Below are positions 47,427-58,772 of a stretch of DNA of 64,000 bases, in pieces. The stretch's first letter is position 1; every line of letters begins with the position of its first letter. The DNA lies in NCBI GenBank assembly GCA_039707655.1, contig CM077665.1, positions 85,623,954 to 85,687,953 on the forward strand, read 5' to 3'. The stretch is from Elymus sibiricus (Eukaryota; Streptophyta; Magnoliopsida; Poales; Poaceae). The position numbers were made by a program, and so were the translations under genes. A model generated the notes under the pieces. It had not been told where the DNA came from, did no database searches, and worked only from the letters and a program-made list of their open reading frames with translations.

Positions 47427-47883
47427 TTATGGAGGAAGCGGGGATGTTGAAGATGCCCTCCAGTGATGACTTTTCTCCTCCGACAGGGTGCCAGAACAAG
47501 GCTCTAGATGTGATCGCTTCAGAACAGAGACTTGTGAAAGCACATTTGCTCCCTTGGTGGTTTTGGTAATTAATAACAACATATATGTCATTGGACTCAT
47601 CGTTCCACTAAGTATATTTAAGGGAAAGTCCAATGATGAGATGGCTATAAATTGTGAGGAGATACCCCAAGATGCAAGGAATGGATTGGCAAAGCTTCAA
47701 GCTAGAAGACTCTACATTTTACTTTGTGAGAAATCACTTTGAGTCCATAGGAAAGCCAATACTATTAAAAGGGGGTAAGGTAATGTTGGTGAACAAATTG
47801 CTCCACGTGCACAAGTGCTAGCCACCAAAAACACCCACAAGCTCTCCCACAAATATACTCTATCTAAACCCTACCACTCAAAA

Positions 47884-48195
47884 TTGGTGCTACCAAGAAT
47901 TCCACATCGGCTACACCGAGTCAAAACCCAAGACATAACCCTAGCCAAAACCCACATCTCGGTACTACCAACATTCACATCGGTGCAACCGAGAATCAGT
48001 GACCATACCTCTATTGGATGTTTTCATAAAATCGGAATTTCCGAGTTTTGTGTTTCGGTCCCACCGAGTCTTGGAAACTGCCTCGGCCACTGACTTCGGT
48101 ACCACCGAGATTCCTATATCGGTCTCACCGAGATTCCTAAAGTTGCCACATTTTGAACAAGTCGGTGCCACCGAGTTTTACTTCGGTTTCACCAA
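47884..48195 (+). promoter_or_regulatory. Array of ten TCGGTNNYACCGA palindromes in five pairs upstream of the H TATA box
   Basis: 13-bp copies start at 47884, 47907, 47959, 47980, 48032, 48055, 48096, 48119, 48162 and 48183. Within each pair the spacing is 23, 21, 23, 23 and 21 bp; pairs recur every 64-75 bp. Most copies read TCGGT-N3-ACCGA; others differ by C-to-T or G-to-A at the CpG (TTGGTGCTACCAA) or in the arms (TCGGAATTTCCGA). The array ends 40 bp before the TATA box. A binding site for a dimeric protein is a reasonable inference; a tandem repeat with no role is the alternative. Confidence 0.75.
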
Positions 48196-48235
48196 GTTGG
48201 GCAATAATATTGTAATGGTTGGATTTTTGGAGATG

Positions 48236-48249
48236 CCTATATATACCCC
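48236..48249 (+). promoter_or_regulatory. TATA box of element H 5' LTR
   Basis: CCTATATATACCCC, 40 bp downstream of the palindrome array. The deleted 3' LTR lacks it. Confidence 0.75.
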
Positions 48250-49044
48250 TCCACCACATCCCACTTGAAAGAGAAGCACTCAAAACTATTCAATACTTGC
48301 CCCATCCAGTTTTCTAAGAGAGAACCACCTACCCTTGTGTTGAGATCAAGATCATCCACTCCAACCATATGGATCTTGATTTCTAGCCTCCCCAAGTTGC
48401 TTTCCACCCAATCAATCTCTTCTACCAAGCCAAATCTGTGAGAGAGTGATTGAGTGTTGAGGAGTCTATCATGTTGAAGCACAAGAGCAAGGAGTTCATC
48501 ATCATTATCAAGCCTATTACCTTTTGGAGGGTGGTGCCTCCTAGATTGGTTAGGTGTTGCTTGGGAGCCTCCTACTTCGTGTTGTGGAGTTGAACCAAGA
48601 AGTTTGTACGGGCAAGGAGATCGCCTACTTCGTGAAGATCTACCCATAGTGAGGCTAGTCCTTCGTGGACGGAAGTCGTTATGGAATAGTCAAGGTTGCT
48701 ACTTCGTGGACCCTTATGGGTGGAGCCCTCCGTGGACTCTCGCGACCGTTACCCTCCGTGGGTTGAAGACTCCATAAACGTGGATGTACAGTAGCGCCAC
48801 CTATCGGAACCACGCAAAAAATCTTTGTGTCTACAATTGCGTTTGATCTTCTAACCCCTAACTCTATTACATGTGCTTGTATTTACTTTCCGCTGCTATA
48901 CTCTTAGACATGCATGTGTAGGGTGTGATTGACTTGCTATCATTGCTAAAATCTGCCTACAATTAAAATTGGGAAAAGGTAGAACTTTTAATTGGTCAAG
49001 TAGTCTAATCACCCCCCCTCTAGACATACTTGCGATCCTACAAG

Positions 49045-49056
49045 TTGTATTAGAGC
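49045..49056 (+). other. Degenerate primer binding site of H (initiator Met tRNA type)
   Basis: TTGTATTAGAGC, two bases away from the usual TGGTATCAGAGC, two bases inside the LTR. Confidence 0.7.
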
Positions 49057-49095
49057 TTTGGTCTCCATTGCATTGGTATCACAACCTAGGAGAGT

Positions 49096-50658
49096 ATGGC
49101 GTCTAGCAAGGGAAATTATCACCGTAGAGGTCCTTACTTTGATGGCACAAATTTTGCTAGTTGGAAGCATAAGATGAAAATGCATATCCTTGGTCATAAC
49201 CCCGCTGTTTGGGCTATTGTTCATGTTGGCTTGCAAGGTGAATTCTTTGGTGATGGAAAGGAACCGGATCGTGAAGCGACCGCGGATGAATTGAAAATGT
49301 TGCAATACAATTCTCAAGCATGTGACATTCTTTTCAACTGCCTATGCCCTGAAGAATTCAACAAAATCAGCCATCTTGAGAATGCAAAGGAAATTTGGAA
49401 TGATTTGGTTGATATGCACGAAGGTACCGATTCTGTCAGAGAATCTAAGTTGGATGTGCTTCAAAGTCAACTTGACAAGTCCTAGATGAAGGATGGTGAA
49501 GGAGTCGCAGAGATGTACTCTAGGATGTACTCTAGGCTAGCTCTCATCACCAATGAGATTGCTGGCCTAGGAAGCGAAGAAATGACCGACAAATTCATCA
49601 TCAAGAAGATACTTAGAGCCTTGGATGGAAAGTATGACACCGTGTGCACATTGATCCAAATGATGCCAAACTACAAAGATCTCAAGCCTACGGAAGTCAT
49701 TGGTAGAATTTTTGCTCATGAGATGTCACTCAAAGACAAGGAAGAACTTCACAACAAGTCTAGCGGTGCTTACAAAGCCACAAGTGATGCTCCCGCTACT
49801 TCAAGCGACAACCTTGTAACCAATGAAGAGATAAGCCTCATGGTCAAGAAATTCAACAAGTTCTACAAAATTAGAGGCAAAGAGAGGAACTCCAACTCAA
49901 GATATGAAGAAAAGCGTTCATCTAGTCGTGACCGGAATTATTACAATTGTGAAAGGCCCGGACACTACTCAAATGATTGCACGCCCCCCACAAAAGAATA
50001 GAAGAGTCACCTAGAAGAAAAAGCTCAAGAGGTTAGTCACCTCGAAGAGAGAGAAGGAGTAGAGATGATCGTTATGAACGAAGACCCTCATGGAGAAGTA
50101 GGGATTCGGAGAAGAAGGACAAGTACGCCAAGAGCTACTCAAGAAGAAGACATCAAGCTCATGTTGGTGAATGGGTTTCCGGCTCCGACTCCGACCACCA
50201 CTCCGAGAGAAGCTATCACTCCGACTCCGACTATAGTCAAGATGAAGGTGTTGCCGGACTTGCACTCGTTTCCTCCAACTCCTACGACATATTTGATTCA
50301 CCGAATGAAGGGAGTGGAAGTTGCTTCATGGCTAAAGGCCCCAAGGTATCACACCCCGAATATCTTGATTTTGATAGTGATGAGGATGACTTACTTGGAG
50401 ATGATGACTTGCTATGTGATAAAGCTAGTGATATTAGTCAAAATGTGCTAGATGATGATCATGTTAATCAAGATAAGTCGTGCGATGACGAAAAGAAAGA
50501 AATAGAACGCCTAACTAAAGAATTAAACACTCTTAAGTTAGCTCATGAATCTACTTTAGAAGATCATAGAGAGCTTGTAAGAACTCATGAGAAGCAACGC
50601 TTCGAGAAGCTCAATTTGGAGCAAGAACATGAGTTTCTTAAAGCAATCAATGACGATC
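49096..50658 (+). pseudogene. gag: Element H Copia-type gag, first part
   Basis: From ATG at 49096 the protein reads MASSKGNYHRRGPYFDGTNF, then WKHKMKMHILGHNPAVWAIV, and after a TAG at 49483-49485 continues in frame with GVAEMYSRMYSRL, KIRLRALDGKYD-like segments and EVIGRIFAHEMSLKD. The zinc knuckle is YYNCERPGHYSNDC, with the first Cys changed to Tyr. Near 49995 a frameshift leads to an Arg/Ser-rich and then acidic segment (EYLDFDSDEDDLLGDDDLL) and a Lys/Glu coiled coil that ends at the element I insertion site. The gene continues at 57612. Dead by stop, frameshift and insertion. Confidence 0.88.
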
Positions 50659-51706
50659 TGTTGACGCTCAAAAGTGGCACGATCATAAAGAGTAGCTTGA
50701 AGTTATATCAAGATGAAGTCAAAATTATGGTTGTAAGTCACCATTGGATGACCCTTTTAGAGAAGATCAAAATTCATATGAAGATGGTCCAAGACGGAGC
50801 TCTTACGCAATAGTTATGACAAGTTCAGAGATGCTCATGTTGACACCAGATTAAAGAATGGCATGAAACTCAATTAAGATTGCCTATGATGGAAAACGTT
50901 TCAACATGAAAGTTGTGCGTCTCGTCGAAACGGTTGATTTTGATATAAAAATCGTCTCAATCCGAGGTCGTATGCAAAAGTTAGAGCCATCTGAGTGCGG
51001 CCCTGTCACGAGCCAGAAGTGGCGCGCCCCATCAGACACGGTGTCTGATGGGTAGCGCGAATAATAGCCTGTTTTGCGCGAGCGATTCGGCCCTGAAGAT
51101 GGCCTCGAATCGAAAAACGTTCAACACGAAAGTTGTTCGTCTCATCAAAACGGTCAAGTTTGCTTTTGGGCTAATCTTCATTCGAGGTCGTTTGTGGCCT
51201 GTGGGACCTAAAAACCGAACTATTGTCCCAGACTTACCTAAATCCGAGTTCGGTTAATTTTGGAAAGGTCGGTCAAAAACCATCCGAATTTGACTAGGGT
51301 TTTGGACGTGAATCCAAACCTTTTCCTTGCACGGGAAGTCCAGCCGCCTCTTATATACCTAAGGGGTGACGGCCGATTGAACAACACACAATCGAACAAA
51401 CACATCTACTACTTTTTCGTGTTCATCTATCTCCTACCCTTGTATCTTTCTTCTCGTTCTTCGTTCATTCTTTTCTTGAAGGCCAGCGATCCACGAGGCC
51501 CTAGGGGCGATCAGGTCGACCTAGGGCAGCCCATAGCCGCCGCGTGCCCTGACGGGGTCCCTCCCGGGCGTGTGGGGTTTCGGGTCTACAAAAGCGCTCG
51601 CCGGATTGCTTGCGTACCGCGCTTCCGGATGGGTCTCCTTCGACGTGAGCTGCGGTGCATCACCCTCGACGTTGGAGGTACACGGTGACGTGTTCGTGTG
51701 CGAACA
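50659..51706 (+). repeat. Element I 5' LTR
   Basis: TGTTGACGCTC to GTGCGAACA. A perfect inverted repeat with 12-bp arms and one central base lies at 51028-51052. A segment of about 87 bp is duplicated (50891-50977 and 51111-51197), and TTATATACC at 51351-51359 is the likely TATA box. Confidence 0.96.
51351..51359 (+). promoter_or_regulatory. TATA box in I 5' LTR
   Basis: TTATATACC, same in the 3' LTR at 57251-57259. It lies after the palindrome and duplicated segment. Confidence 0.6.
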
Positions 51707-51713
51707 CACTTTT

Positions 51714-51731
51714 TGGCGACTCCGCTGGGGA
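51714..51731 (+). other. Primer binding site of I
   Basis: TGGCGACTCCGCTGGGGA, seven bases inside the LTR. A primer site of this kind (Arg tRNA) is known in Ogre/Tat elements; the tRNA name is from memory. Confidence 0.75.
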
Positions 51732-51808
51732 AGAAGCTTTGAACGGTCTCCAGCCCGTTCTTGCTACGAAGAGATCGTCATCTAGGGTTTGCAATCTACA
51801 AAGGTAAT

Positions 51809-54800
51809 ATGAATACCCAACTCACTTATGTAGATGCAAATAATTCATATGGTGTTACTAGATCATTCAATGAGTATACTCTATCGGCCAGCCCTAGTTT
51901 TTTCAATCATGCATCTAACTACGTGCAATGGCCGATTCAAAGTAATTTACATGCTTCAACTTCTTATGATACTAGTAACATGCACCATATGTATCCCAAC
52001 TCTCATGCATCGGCAACCCCTCAAATCGTTATGCCGATGAACAACATGGTGAGTTCGGTTAATAAATTTGAAACACCTCATGTTAGAATTTCCAATGCCA
52101 AGCAAGAAAGTGTTTCACCCTTTTATTCATCGGCAACTAATTTGAAATATACTAGTTCAACCATGCCGATGGATGGGAGAATTGGCCATGCTACTGCTAG
52201 CTATTCGGCCAGTTACTCTCAACCGTCATATGCTACACATCATGTTAGTAATTTTTTGGCACCATATACAACTGTAGATGCTCATAATTCGGCTTCGCAC
52301 CTTCATGGTCATAGCCGAATAAGTGAAAATTTTGCAGGAGTGCACATGCCATCATCTAATATTGTAGCATATAATGCATCCTCTACGCAATTGCATAATT
52401 TTGGCAACACCTCATTGCCGAAAGAGTCTAAGAGTATTGTGGAGCAATCCCTTACAGAATGGGAAGTGGCTGCATTAAAAAGGGATATAGCCCGAAATAA
52501 CAAGATTAGTGCTCTTTGCCTTGAAGAACATGATAAGGGGCTAGTTCCTGATTATAATGCAATAAGAGCTAGAGTTTTGCAAGAAGATGAATCTTTGCCA
52601 ACTGATAGAATTGGCGAGCAAAAATATGGTTCTACAACAATGCATATGCCTTCACCTGGTACTACATCATATTATACACCCCCTACACAATTGCAAAGTT
52701 TCGGCAACTCCCACGTGTCATTGCCGAAAGAGTCTAATAGCATTGGGGGGCAATCATATCCGGAGTGGGCTGAAATTGAGAAAAAGCTTAAAGCCAATTT
52801 TGCCGCTCGCCGCCAGGAACAAAAAGAAAAGGAATTGGCTCAAGTAAAAGAAGCGTTGCCAATTGGTAGTATCAATGAAAAGAAGGATAATTCGAAACAT
52901 GAAAGTGCCTCGGTTGAAAAAGCCGAATCAAGTAGTATACATTCTGAATCCATCAAATCTAAAGAGGCAAGCATTGTTGAGAAAAGGCATGGAAAGTATA
53001 GCAAAACAGCCATACTTGATTTTTCTGAAGTTAATGGAACCTACTTTCTGCCCTATGAGTTTTGTGCCATAGAAATTGACGAGCTTCAAGAACAAGAACA
53101 AGTAGCCGAACAAAGTTTGGTGAACAAAGATCTTCAAACTAATGATGCACGAAATCAAGAAAAAGATGATGACAAGGCGTTGGGGAGCTATCCGAAGGCG
53201 GAGCAAGATATTCTTCAAGTCACGCCACCATCATGCTCTCCCAACATATTTGAAGAGGTATGTCTAGCAAGTAATTTACCTGTTTTCAGATTTGGTCACA
53301 ACTTTATTGTTGATGCATCTACTAGAAAAATACTCATAAGTAATTTTGAAACACCAATGAAGAAGGGTAATTTACTTGTTAGCAATAAAATTGTTATTGA
53401 GCATATCGGTCAACCCATTGCGCCATTTATAAAAACCGATAGTGACTTATTGTTGCAGCCAAGGCTTTCCCCATTGCTTTATCTAAAGTTCATATCTAAT
53501 TGGGTAGCTTTGCTTATTTATTACTTGGCTTACACTTGTTCTCAGTTAAGACATGTGTGTTCTAACTATTTTCGTTTCAGAAATTTAAAGCCAAGGTTAA
53601 AATATTTTGAGAAAACCGATGCTAGTATAGTTTCTTATTTAAAGACATCGGAGATAGAGTGCAAAACATGATGCATGGCCGAATGGGGGGACGCAAAATC
53701 TGAACCATTCGTTTGCTTGCTTCCAAAGCCGTTCTCACAACAAGATCGGCTAGAGAATGAAAATTATACCTTCAATTCTAACATGTGTGATCAAATCTTT
53801 GATTTGTTGTTGAGAAATAATTATATTAGAATTCTTGATCACAATGTCGAGCCATCTATCCATGGACGAATGTATTGTAGGTTGCATGATTCGTTCAAGC
53901 ATAATTTTGAGGATTGCAACATGTTTCGTCAAATAGTTAAATCGGCCATTGAAAAAGGACGATTGAAATTTGTTGAAACACCAAGAGATGACCATTCCAT
54001 TCCAATTGGTCCGGATGGCAAAAATTTTATGCATCGGCTGCTTCAAGCCGATCCATTTAAAGAGAAGGTAAAAACTGCAGGTGACGGGATCAAGCTTTCA
54101 AGAAGAGAAATTGTTGAAGAGCATAATGCACATAATCTTGAGGGCAAGAATTCTGTCGAAGCTACAATGAAGACGCCAAGGACTGGGGGGCAGCAAGCAA
54201 ATCCAAAGATCGGTGCAAGCACAACCAAAGAAAACAAAGGCCGAGGTAAGCACAAAGGTAAAAAGCCGAAAGTCATTTTCGCGCAACTATTGGAAAAATA
54301 TCAGAAAATAAGTGAGGAGAACATTGCTTATCGGCCAAGTAATTCAAGAACATCAAGACCACCCCCTAGGCGCAAACCCGAGGATCGGTATTGGCAAAAT
54401 AAGAATTCTAATGCAGTATATTCATATCCATATTTTGGGCCGCCAATGCCAATGCCGTGGATGCCTCCCTGTGCTCATGTAGATCCATATCCATCATGGG
54501 ACAGGTATGATACAAGGGCACATTATCCATCTTATTTTAGATCATCTCACCAATATTATGCAGCTCCGAGAAGATCAACATTTGAACAATCATATTTTAA
54601 AGACCATTTCAATCATAAGGAATCGGTCCGGACCCTATGGACGAAGAAAGAGGTGGTCAAGCAAGTATACCGGGTCAAGAAAGATGGTCGTAAGAGTGCT
54701 ATTTCAGATTTGATCTCAAATGAAAAAGAGCCAATGAAAGTGTTGACATTGGCTACGAAAGGCAAAGAAGTGAAGCAATCAATTGTTAAAAATCAAAGTG

Positions 54801-55267
54801 CCAAATCTGAAGAAAAGAAGTTGAGGGTGCATAAGGTAAAACAAGAATTGCCATTGCTTCAAACAAAATCACAGCCGGGGTGCTCACTCGGCTTATCGTA
54901 TTGGCAAAAGAAGAAGTTGCAAAAACTTAGTGCACAAGAATTGAGAAAGAAGAACATGGCATGGGTTCCCAAGGGTGGCAATCAAAACAAAAATGATGTG
55001 CAAGATTCTATTGTAACAAGTACAATACAAGTGAAGAAGGAGAATAATGAAATCAGTAAACAATTCAGCCGAAGGTTTCCATCACCCCATCAAAATCTTC
55101 GGTTAGCACATCATCCATATTCATCAAACATGCCATTGATTCCTATGCCATGGAACTCATCCTCAGGTATGATTGGTTACCCTCCATGGGCTTATTTTGA
55201 TCCAGGGTTGCAATATAATTTTGTACATCATGAAAGGGTATTACCAAATCACTATACATTTGATTAG
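51809..55267 (+). pseudogene. gag: Element I gag-like protein, one in-frame stop
   Basis: ATG at 51809 (MNTQLTYVDANNSYGV) opens a frame of 1153 codons with a single TGA at 53669-53671. The N-terminal half is Ser/His/Asn-rich with two related segments (LPKESKSIVEQSLTEWE and LPKESNSIGGQSYPEWA). A Glu/Lys-rich part and KYSKTAILDFSEVNGTYFLP follow. Before the stop there is a hydrophobic stretch (WVALLIYYLAYTC) with a splice-acceptor-like TTTTCGTTTCAG after it, so it may be a retained intron. The second half has the Tat-type knuckle CRLHDSFKHNFEDC (CX2HX4HX4C) and a Pro/Tyr/Met-rich region. The ORF ends before any protease. Confidence 0.8.
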
Positions 55268-55620
55268 CTACAAGTTTGTTGCTGATCCAAAGGGCCGAAA
55301 TTCTTGATTTGCCATTTCATTTGTTTATTTCGGCTATACGTGCTTTGTTGGATGAAGTTTACATGGACCTTATGGTAATGGCCGATATTTATCTATCGTC
55401 CTAAGAGTATGTCAATGCATGGCCAGTGTAGTATTCTAACATCGTTCTTAGTTCGATTGGAGGGCGAGACAAGGTTCATGCTCATGGAAATTTATATGTA
55501 TGCCTATATCATGCTTGCATGGAATTGATACATTACTTATTACGTGCTTGTATGATAATTTGTCGAACCGATGTCATTGAATATATGTTGCATAGACCAA
55601 TTCATAGTTACAGAATTGGT

Positions 55621-56520
55621 TAGTGGGCTTGTACTTTGTTTGGATATGATTTGGCTTATGCATCTTTGAAATCTATAAGAGGCCAAATCATAGCTGATTT
55701 TATTACTGAACATCGGATTAATGACATGCATAATATTGATATTAGCCTTGTCTCTCTAGTACTATGGAGATTATATTTTGATGGTTCAATTCGTAGCAAT
55801 GGCCAAGGTGTTGGTGTTGTTTATATATCTCCTTATAGTACTATTTTTGAAGCCTCATGCCGCTTAGAATATTTTTTGCACAATTAATCAAAGCCGAATA
55901 TGCATTGTTATTCGGATTAAATCTTTTACTTGCTATAGGTGCTATACATATTGAGGGTTTCGGTGATTCGTTATTAGTAGTGCAATGAGTATCGAAAAGT
56001 TATCAATGTTTTGACGAATCACTTATAATTTATCTTGAGGCATGTCTAGATGTAATATTCTCCTTGCGTTACTTTCAAATTTTCATATATCTAAACATGA
56101 CAATTGGAGAAAGTTTGCACTGCAAGCATCCGGCTACCATGTTGATCATAGTGTATTGCATATTTATCAATAGCCGATGCTTAGTCTCGTCAACATAGGT
56201 AAGGCCGAACTGAAGCCAACCGCTTCGGCCACTAATGGAATTTTCATGCAGGCGAAATCAAGGATTCGAGAAAACTCATTGTTGATTACCTGCAAGAACC
56301 TAGCAGAAGGGTGAACAATATAGTTCGGAGAATGGCTTTGAGATACATATCTATGGAACTTTATCACCAGATTGTTATTGAAATTGAGAGGGTTTCACCC
56401 AAGTTTGCATCAAGGATTCAAACAAGTAATGGCCGATATATACTTATCGCCCTAAGCACATGCAAAATGGTCGATGGAGTGTTGACATCGTCCTTAGAAC
56501 CAACATGGTACAAGTTATTT
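55621..56520 (+). pseudogene. pol: Element I remnants of RNase H and integrase N-terminus
   Basis: In one frame: LKSIRGQIIADFITEH, LVLWRLYFDGSIRSNGQGVG and FEASCRLEYF, which is the start of the second (Tat-type) RNase H with its first catalytic Asp. After 55887 the frame shifts, with AEYALLFGLNLLLAIGA-like and GDSLLVVQ-like segments still discernible. Near 56270-56360 DYLQEPSRRVNNIVRRMALR and MELYHQI match the linker before the integrase zinc domain. Then the sequence leaps to the 3' tail. All else of pol is deleted. Broken remnants with no activity. Confidence 0.75.
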
Positions 56521-56541
56521 TTCGGCACACTTGCTTTGCCG

Positions 56542-56558
56542 AAAAACAGGGGGGCATG
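56542..56558 (+). other. Polypurine tract of I
   Basis: AAAAACAGGGGGGCATG immediately before the 3' LTR. Confidence 0.85.
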
Positions 56559-57606
56559 TGTTGACGCTCAAAAGTGGCACGATCATAAAGAGTAGCTTGA
56601 AGTTATATCAAGATGAAGTCAAAATTATGGTTGTAAGTCACCATTGGATGACCCTTTTAGAGAAGATCAAAATTCATATGAAGATGGTCCAAGACGGAGC
56701 TCTTACGCAATAGTTATGACAAGTTCAGAGATGCTCATATTGACACCAGATTAAAGAATGGCATGAAACTCAATTAATATTGCATCTGATGGAAAACGTT
56801 TCAACATGAAAGTTGTGCGTCTCGTCGAAACGGTTGATTTTGATATAAAAATCGTCTCAATCCGAGGTCGTATGCAAAAGTTAGAGCCATCTGAGTGAGG
56901 CCCTGTCACGAGCCAGAAGTGGCGTGCCCCATCAGACACGGTGTCTGATGGGTAGCGCGAATAATAGCCTGTTTTGCGCGAGCGATTCGGCACTGAAGAT
57001 GGCCTCGAATCGAAAAACGTTCAACACGAAAGTTGTTCGTCTCATCAAAACGGTCAAGTTTGCTTTTGGGCTAATCTTCATTCGAGGTCGTTTGTGGCCT
57101 GTGGGACCTAAAAACCGAACTATTGTCCCAGACTTACCTAAATCCGAGTTCGGTTAATTTTGAAAAGTTCGGTCAAAAACCATCCGAATTTGACTAGGGT
57201 TTTGGACGTGAATCCAAACCTTTTCCTTGCACGGGAAGTCCAGCCGCCTCTTATATACCTAAGGGGTGACGGCCGATTGAACAACACACAATCGAACAAA
57301 CACATCTACTACTTTTTCGTGTTCATCTATCTCCTACCCTTGTATCTTTCTTCTCGTTCTTCGTTCGTTCTTCTCTTGAAGACCAGCGATCCACGAGGCC
57401 CTAGGGGCGATCAGGTCGACCTAGGGCAGCCCATAGCCGCCGCGTGCCCTGACGGGGTCCCTCCCGGGCGTGTGGGGTTTCGGGTCTACAAAAGCGCCCG
57501 CCGGATTGCTTGCGTACCGCGCTTCCGGACGGGTCTCCTTCGACGTGAGCTGCGGTGCATCACCCTCGACGTTGGAGGTACACGGTGACGTGTTCGTGTG
57601 CGAACA
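56559..57606 (+). repeat. Element I 3' LTR
   Basis: 1048 bp, same length as the 5' LTR, with the same palindrome (56928-56952) and TATA box (57251-57259). Confidence 0.96.
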
Positions 57607-57611
57607 CGATC

Positions 57612-58240
57612 TTCGAAAGAAGACTTCTTCTTATCTAGCCAAACGACTACTCTTGTCTACATTTATTCCACAAGTTAAGACTAAGCAATCTAGTAAGAAA
57701 GGCAAGAAAGGTTCTTCAACTAGTAGCAATAAAAATGATAAATCCAATGATATTGCTTCTAGTAGTTCTATTGATTCCACTAACGACTCTCTTAGCCAAG
57801 TTACACTTGAGTAAGAAAATGATCTATTGAAAGGGATTATAGAGAAAGGTATCTACAAAAGTCTTGCCGGATGTAAGCAATTTGAGGAGATTGTTCGCAA
57901 GCACGGAGGATACCAGAAGAACCATGGCATTGGCTACTTCAACGCTAATGGAGTTGAATGGGAAGAAGGTCAATACCCCAAGCCCAAGTTTGTTCATCAA
58001 AGGGATAAGTATGAACATACTCTTCCCAAGGGAACAAAAGCTCAAGATGACCTTCCACCACAAGATCACAAGCTCAAGGGCAAGGACAAGCTTCAAGAGG
58101 AGATTAACACATATGAAGATGAATCCCAAGCCTTGGTCAAGTGGGTTCCCAAGGATACTACAAGCTCAACTTCTACAAGTGCCACTTCAACACCAAGGAT
58201 TCCCATCAAATTGATGTGGGTCCCCAAGAAGAAGAACTAG
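57612..58240 (+). pseudogene. gag: Element H gag, second part
   Basis: It resumes in frame after the second cgatc duplication with KKTSSYLAKRLLLSTFIPQV, then a Ser/Lys/Asn-rich stretch and NDSLSQVTLE, where a TAA (57812-57814) breaks the frame. It goes on as GIIEKGIYKSLAGCKQFEEI and RKHGGYQKNHGIGYFNANGV to the end IPIKLMWVPKKKN. This is the C-terminal half of the long gag of this Copia group. No protease or integrase follows, so the element codes for gag only. Confidence 0.85.
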
Positions 58241-58772
58241 AGAAGTTCTTGAGGGGTGACTCCGCCAATGAAATTCACTCATATTCATTATTGGCAAGAA
58301 CTAATTGCAATCAACATCAACATTATGCAATAGTTCAAAGAGTCACACATTCCCTCAAAGGTAAGCAAGGGACAAGGTAATAAATGAATCCATGGAAATC
58401 ATCATGTATGCTTTGCACTCCATGTCCATAGATATCCTTGTATTTGTCTCTTGTGCTTGGGACTAACCCATGTAGGTGAGGAGAGTAAGAAACACAAAGG
58501 ATTGCTCCCAACTCGAGATGATCTTCATCAACTATGAGCGTCCACTACTACATCACCCACATGAAGTCTTCCACGACAAAACCCAAGGTTAGTTTATCCC
58601 TCTTAGGGAGGATGTCACATCAAGGGGGAGCTTTACTCTAAGACTTGAGTCAAAGTATCACTAAGAATGTGACAACATGAAAAGCATTATGTAAAAGTGG
58701 TAACCCCACTTGTGCTTAAACGATGAGTATGACCTATGATCAAGTATTCTTACTTGGCTCCTAAGTCAATAT
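58241..58772 (+). other. Element H short internal tail
   Basis: No ORF worth calling. TCAAGGGGGAGCTTT near 58620 looks like a Copia polypurine tract. It is now 150 bp from the LTR fragment because the first half of the 3' LTR is deleted or replaced. Confidence 0.6.

Larger units (their letters stand above)
47535..49042 (+). repeat. Element H 5' LTR
   Basis: It runs from TGAAAGCACATTTGCTCCC to TTGCGATCCTACA. The U3 part holds ten 13-bp palindromes (47884-48195) and a TATA box at 48236-48249. The part from 48263 on aligns with 58773-59551. Confidence 0.93.
50659..57606 (+). mobile_element. Element I: young non-autonomous Tat-lineage element, TSD cgatc
   Basis: TSD cgatc lies at 50654-50658 and 57607-57611. 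Two LTRs of exactly 1048 bp have about 14 differences by hand count (about 1.3%). The primer site is TGGCGACTCCGCTGGGGA and the polypurine tract AAAAACAGGGGGGCATG. Inside is a long gag ORF with one stop, then remnants of RNase H and the integrase N-terminus. RT, protease and integrase core are missing. It is inserted in the gag of H. Confidence 0.95.

Noticed and set aside
48237..48647. 136-codon minus-strand frame, repeated at 58750-59157
   Set aside because: Present twice only because it is inside both LTRs of H; no domain.
51260..51688. 142-codon open frame present twice (also 57160-57588)
   Set aside because: The duplication is just the two LTRs of element I; the frame lies in the transcribed LTR leader and has no start context or domain.
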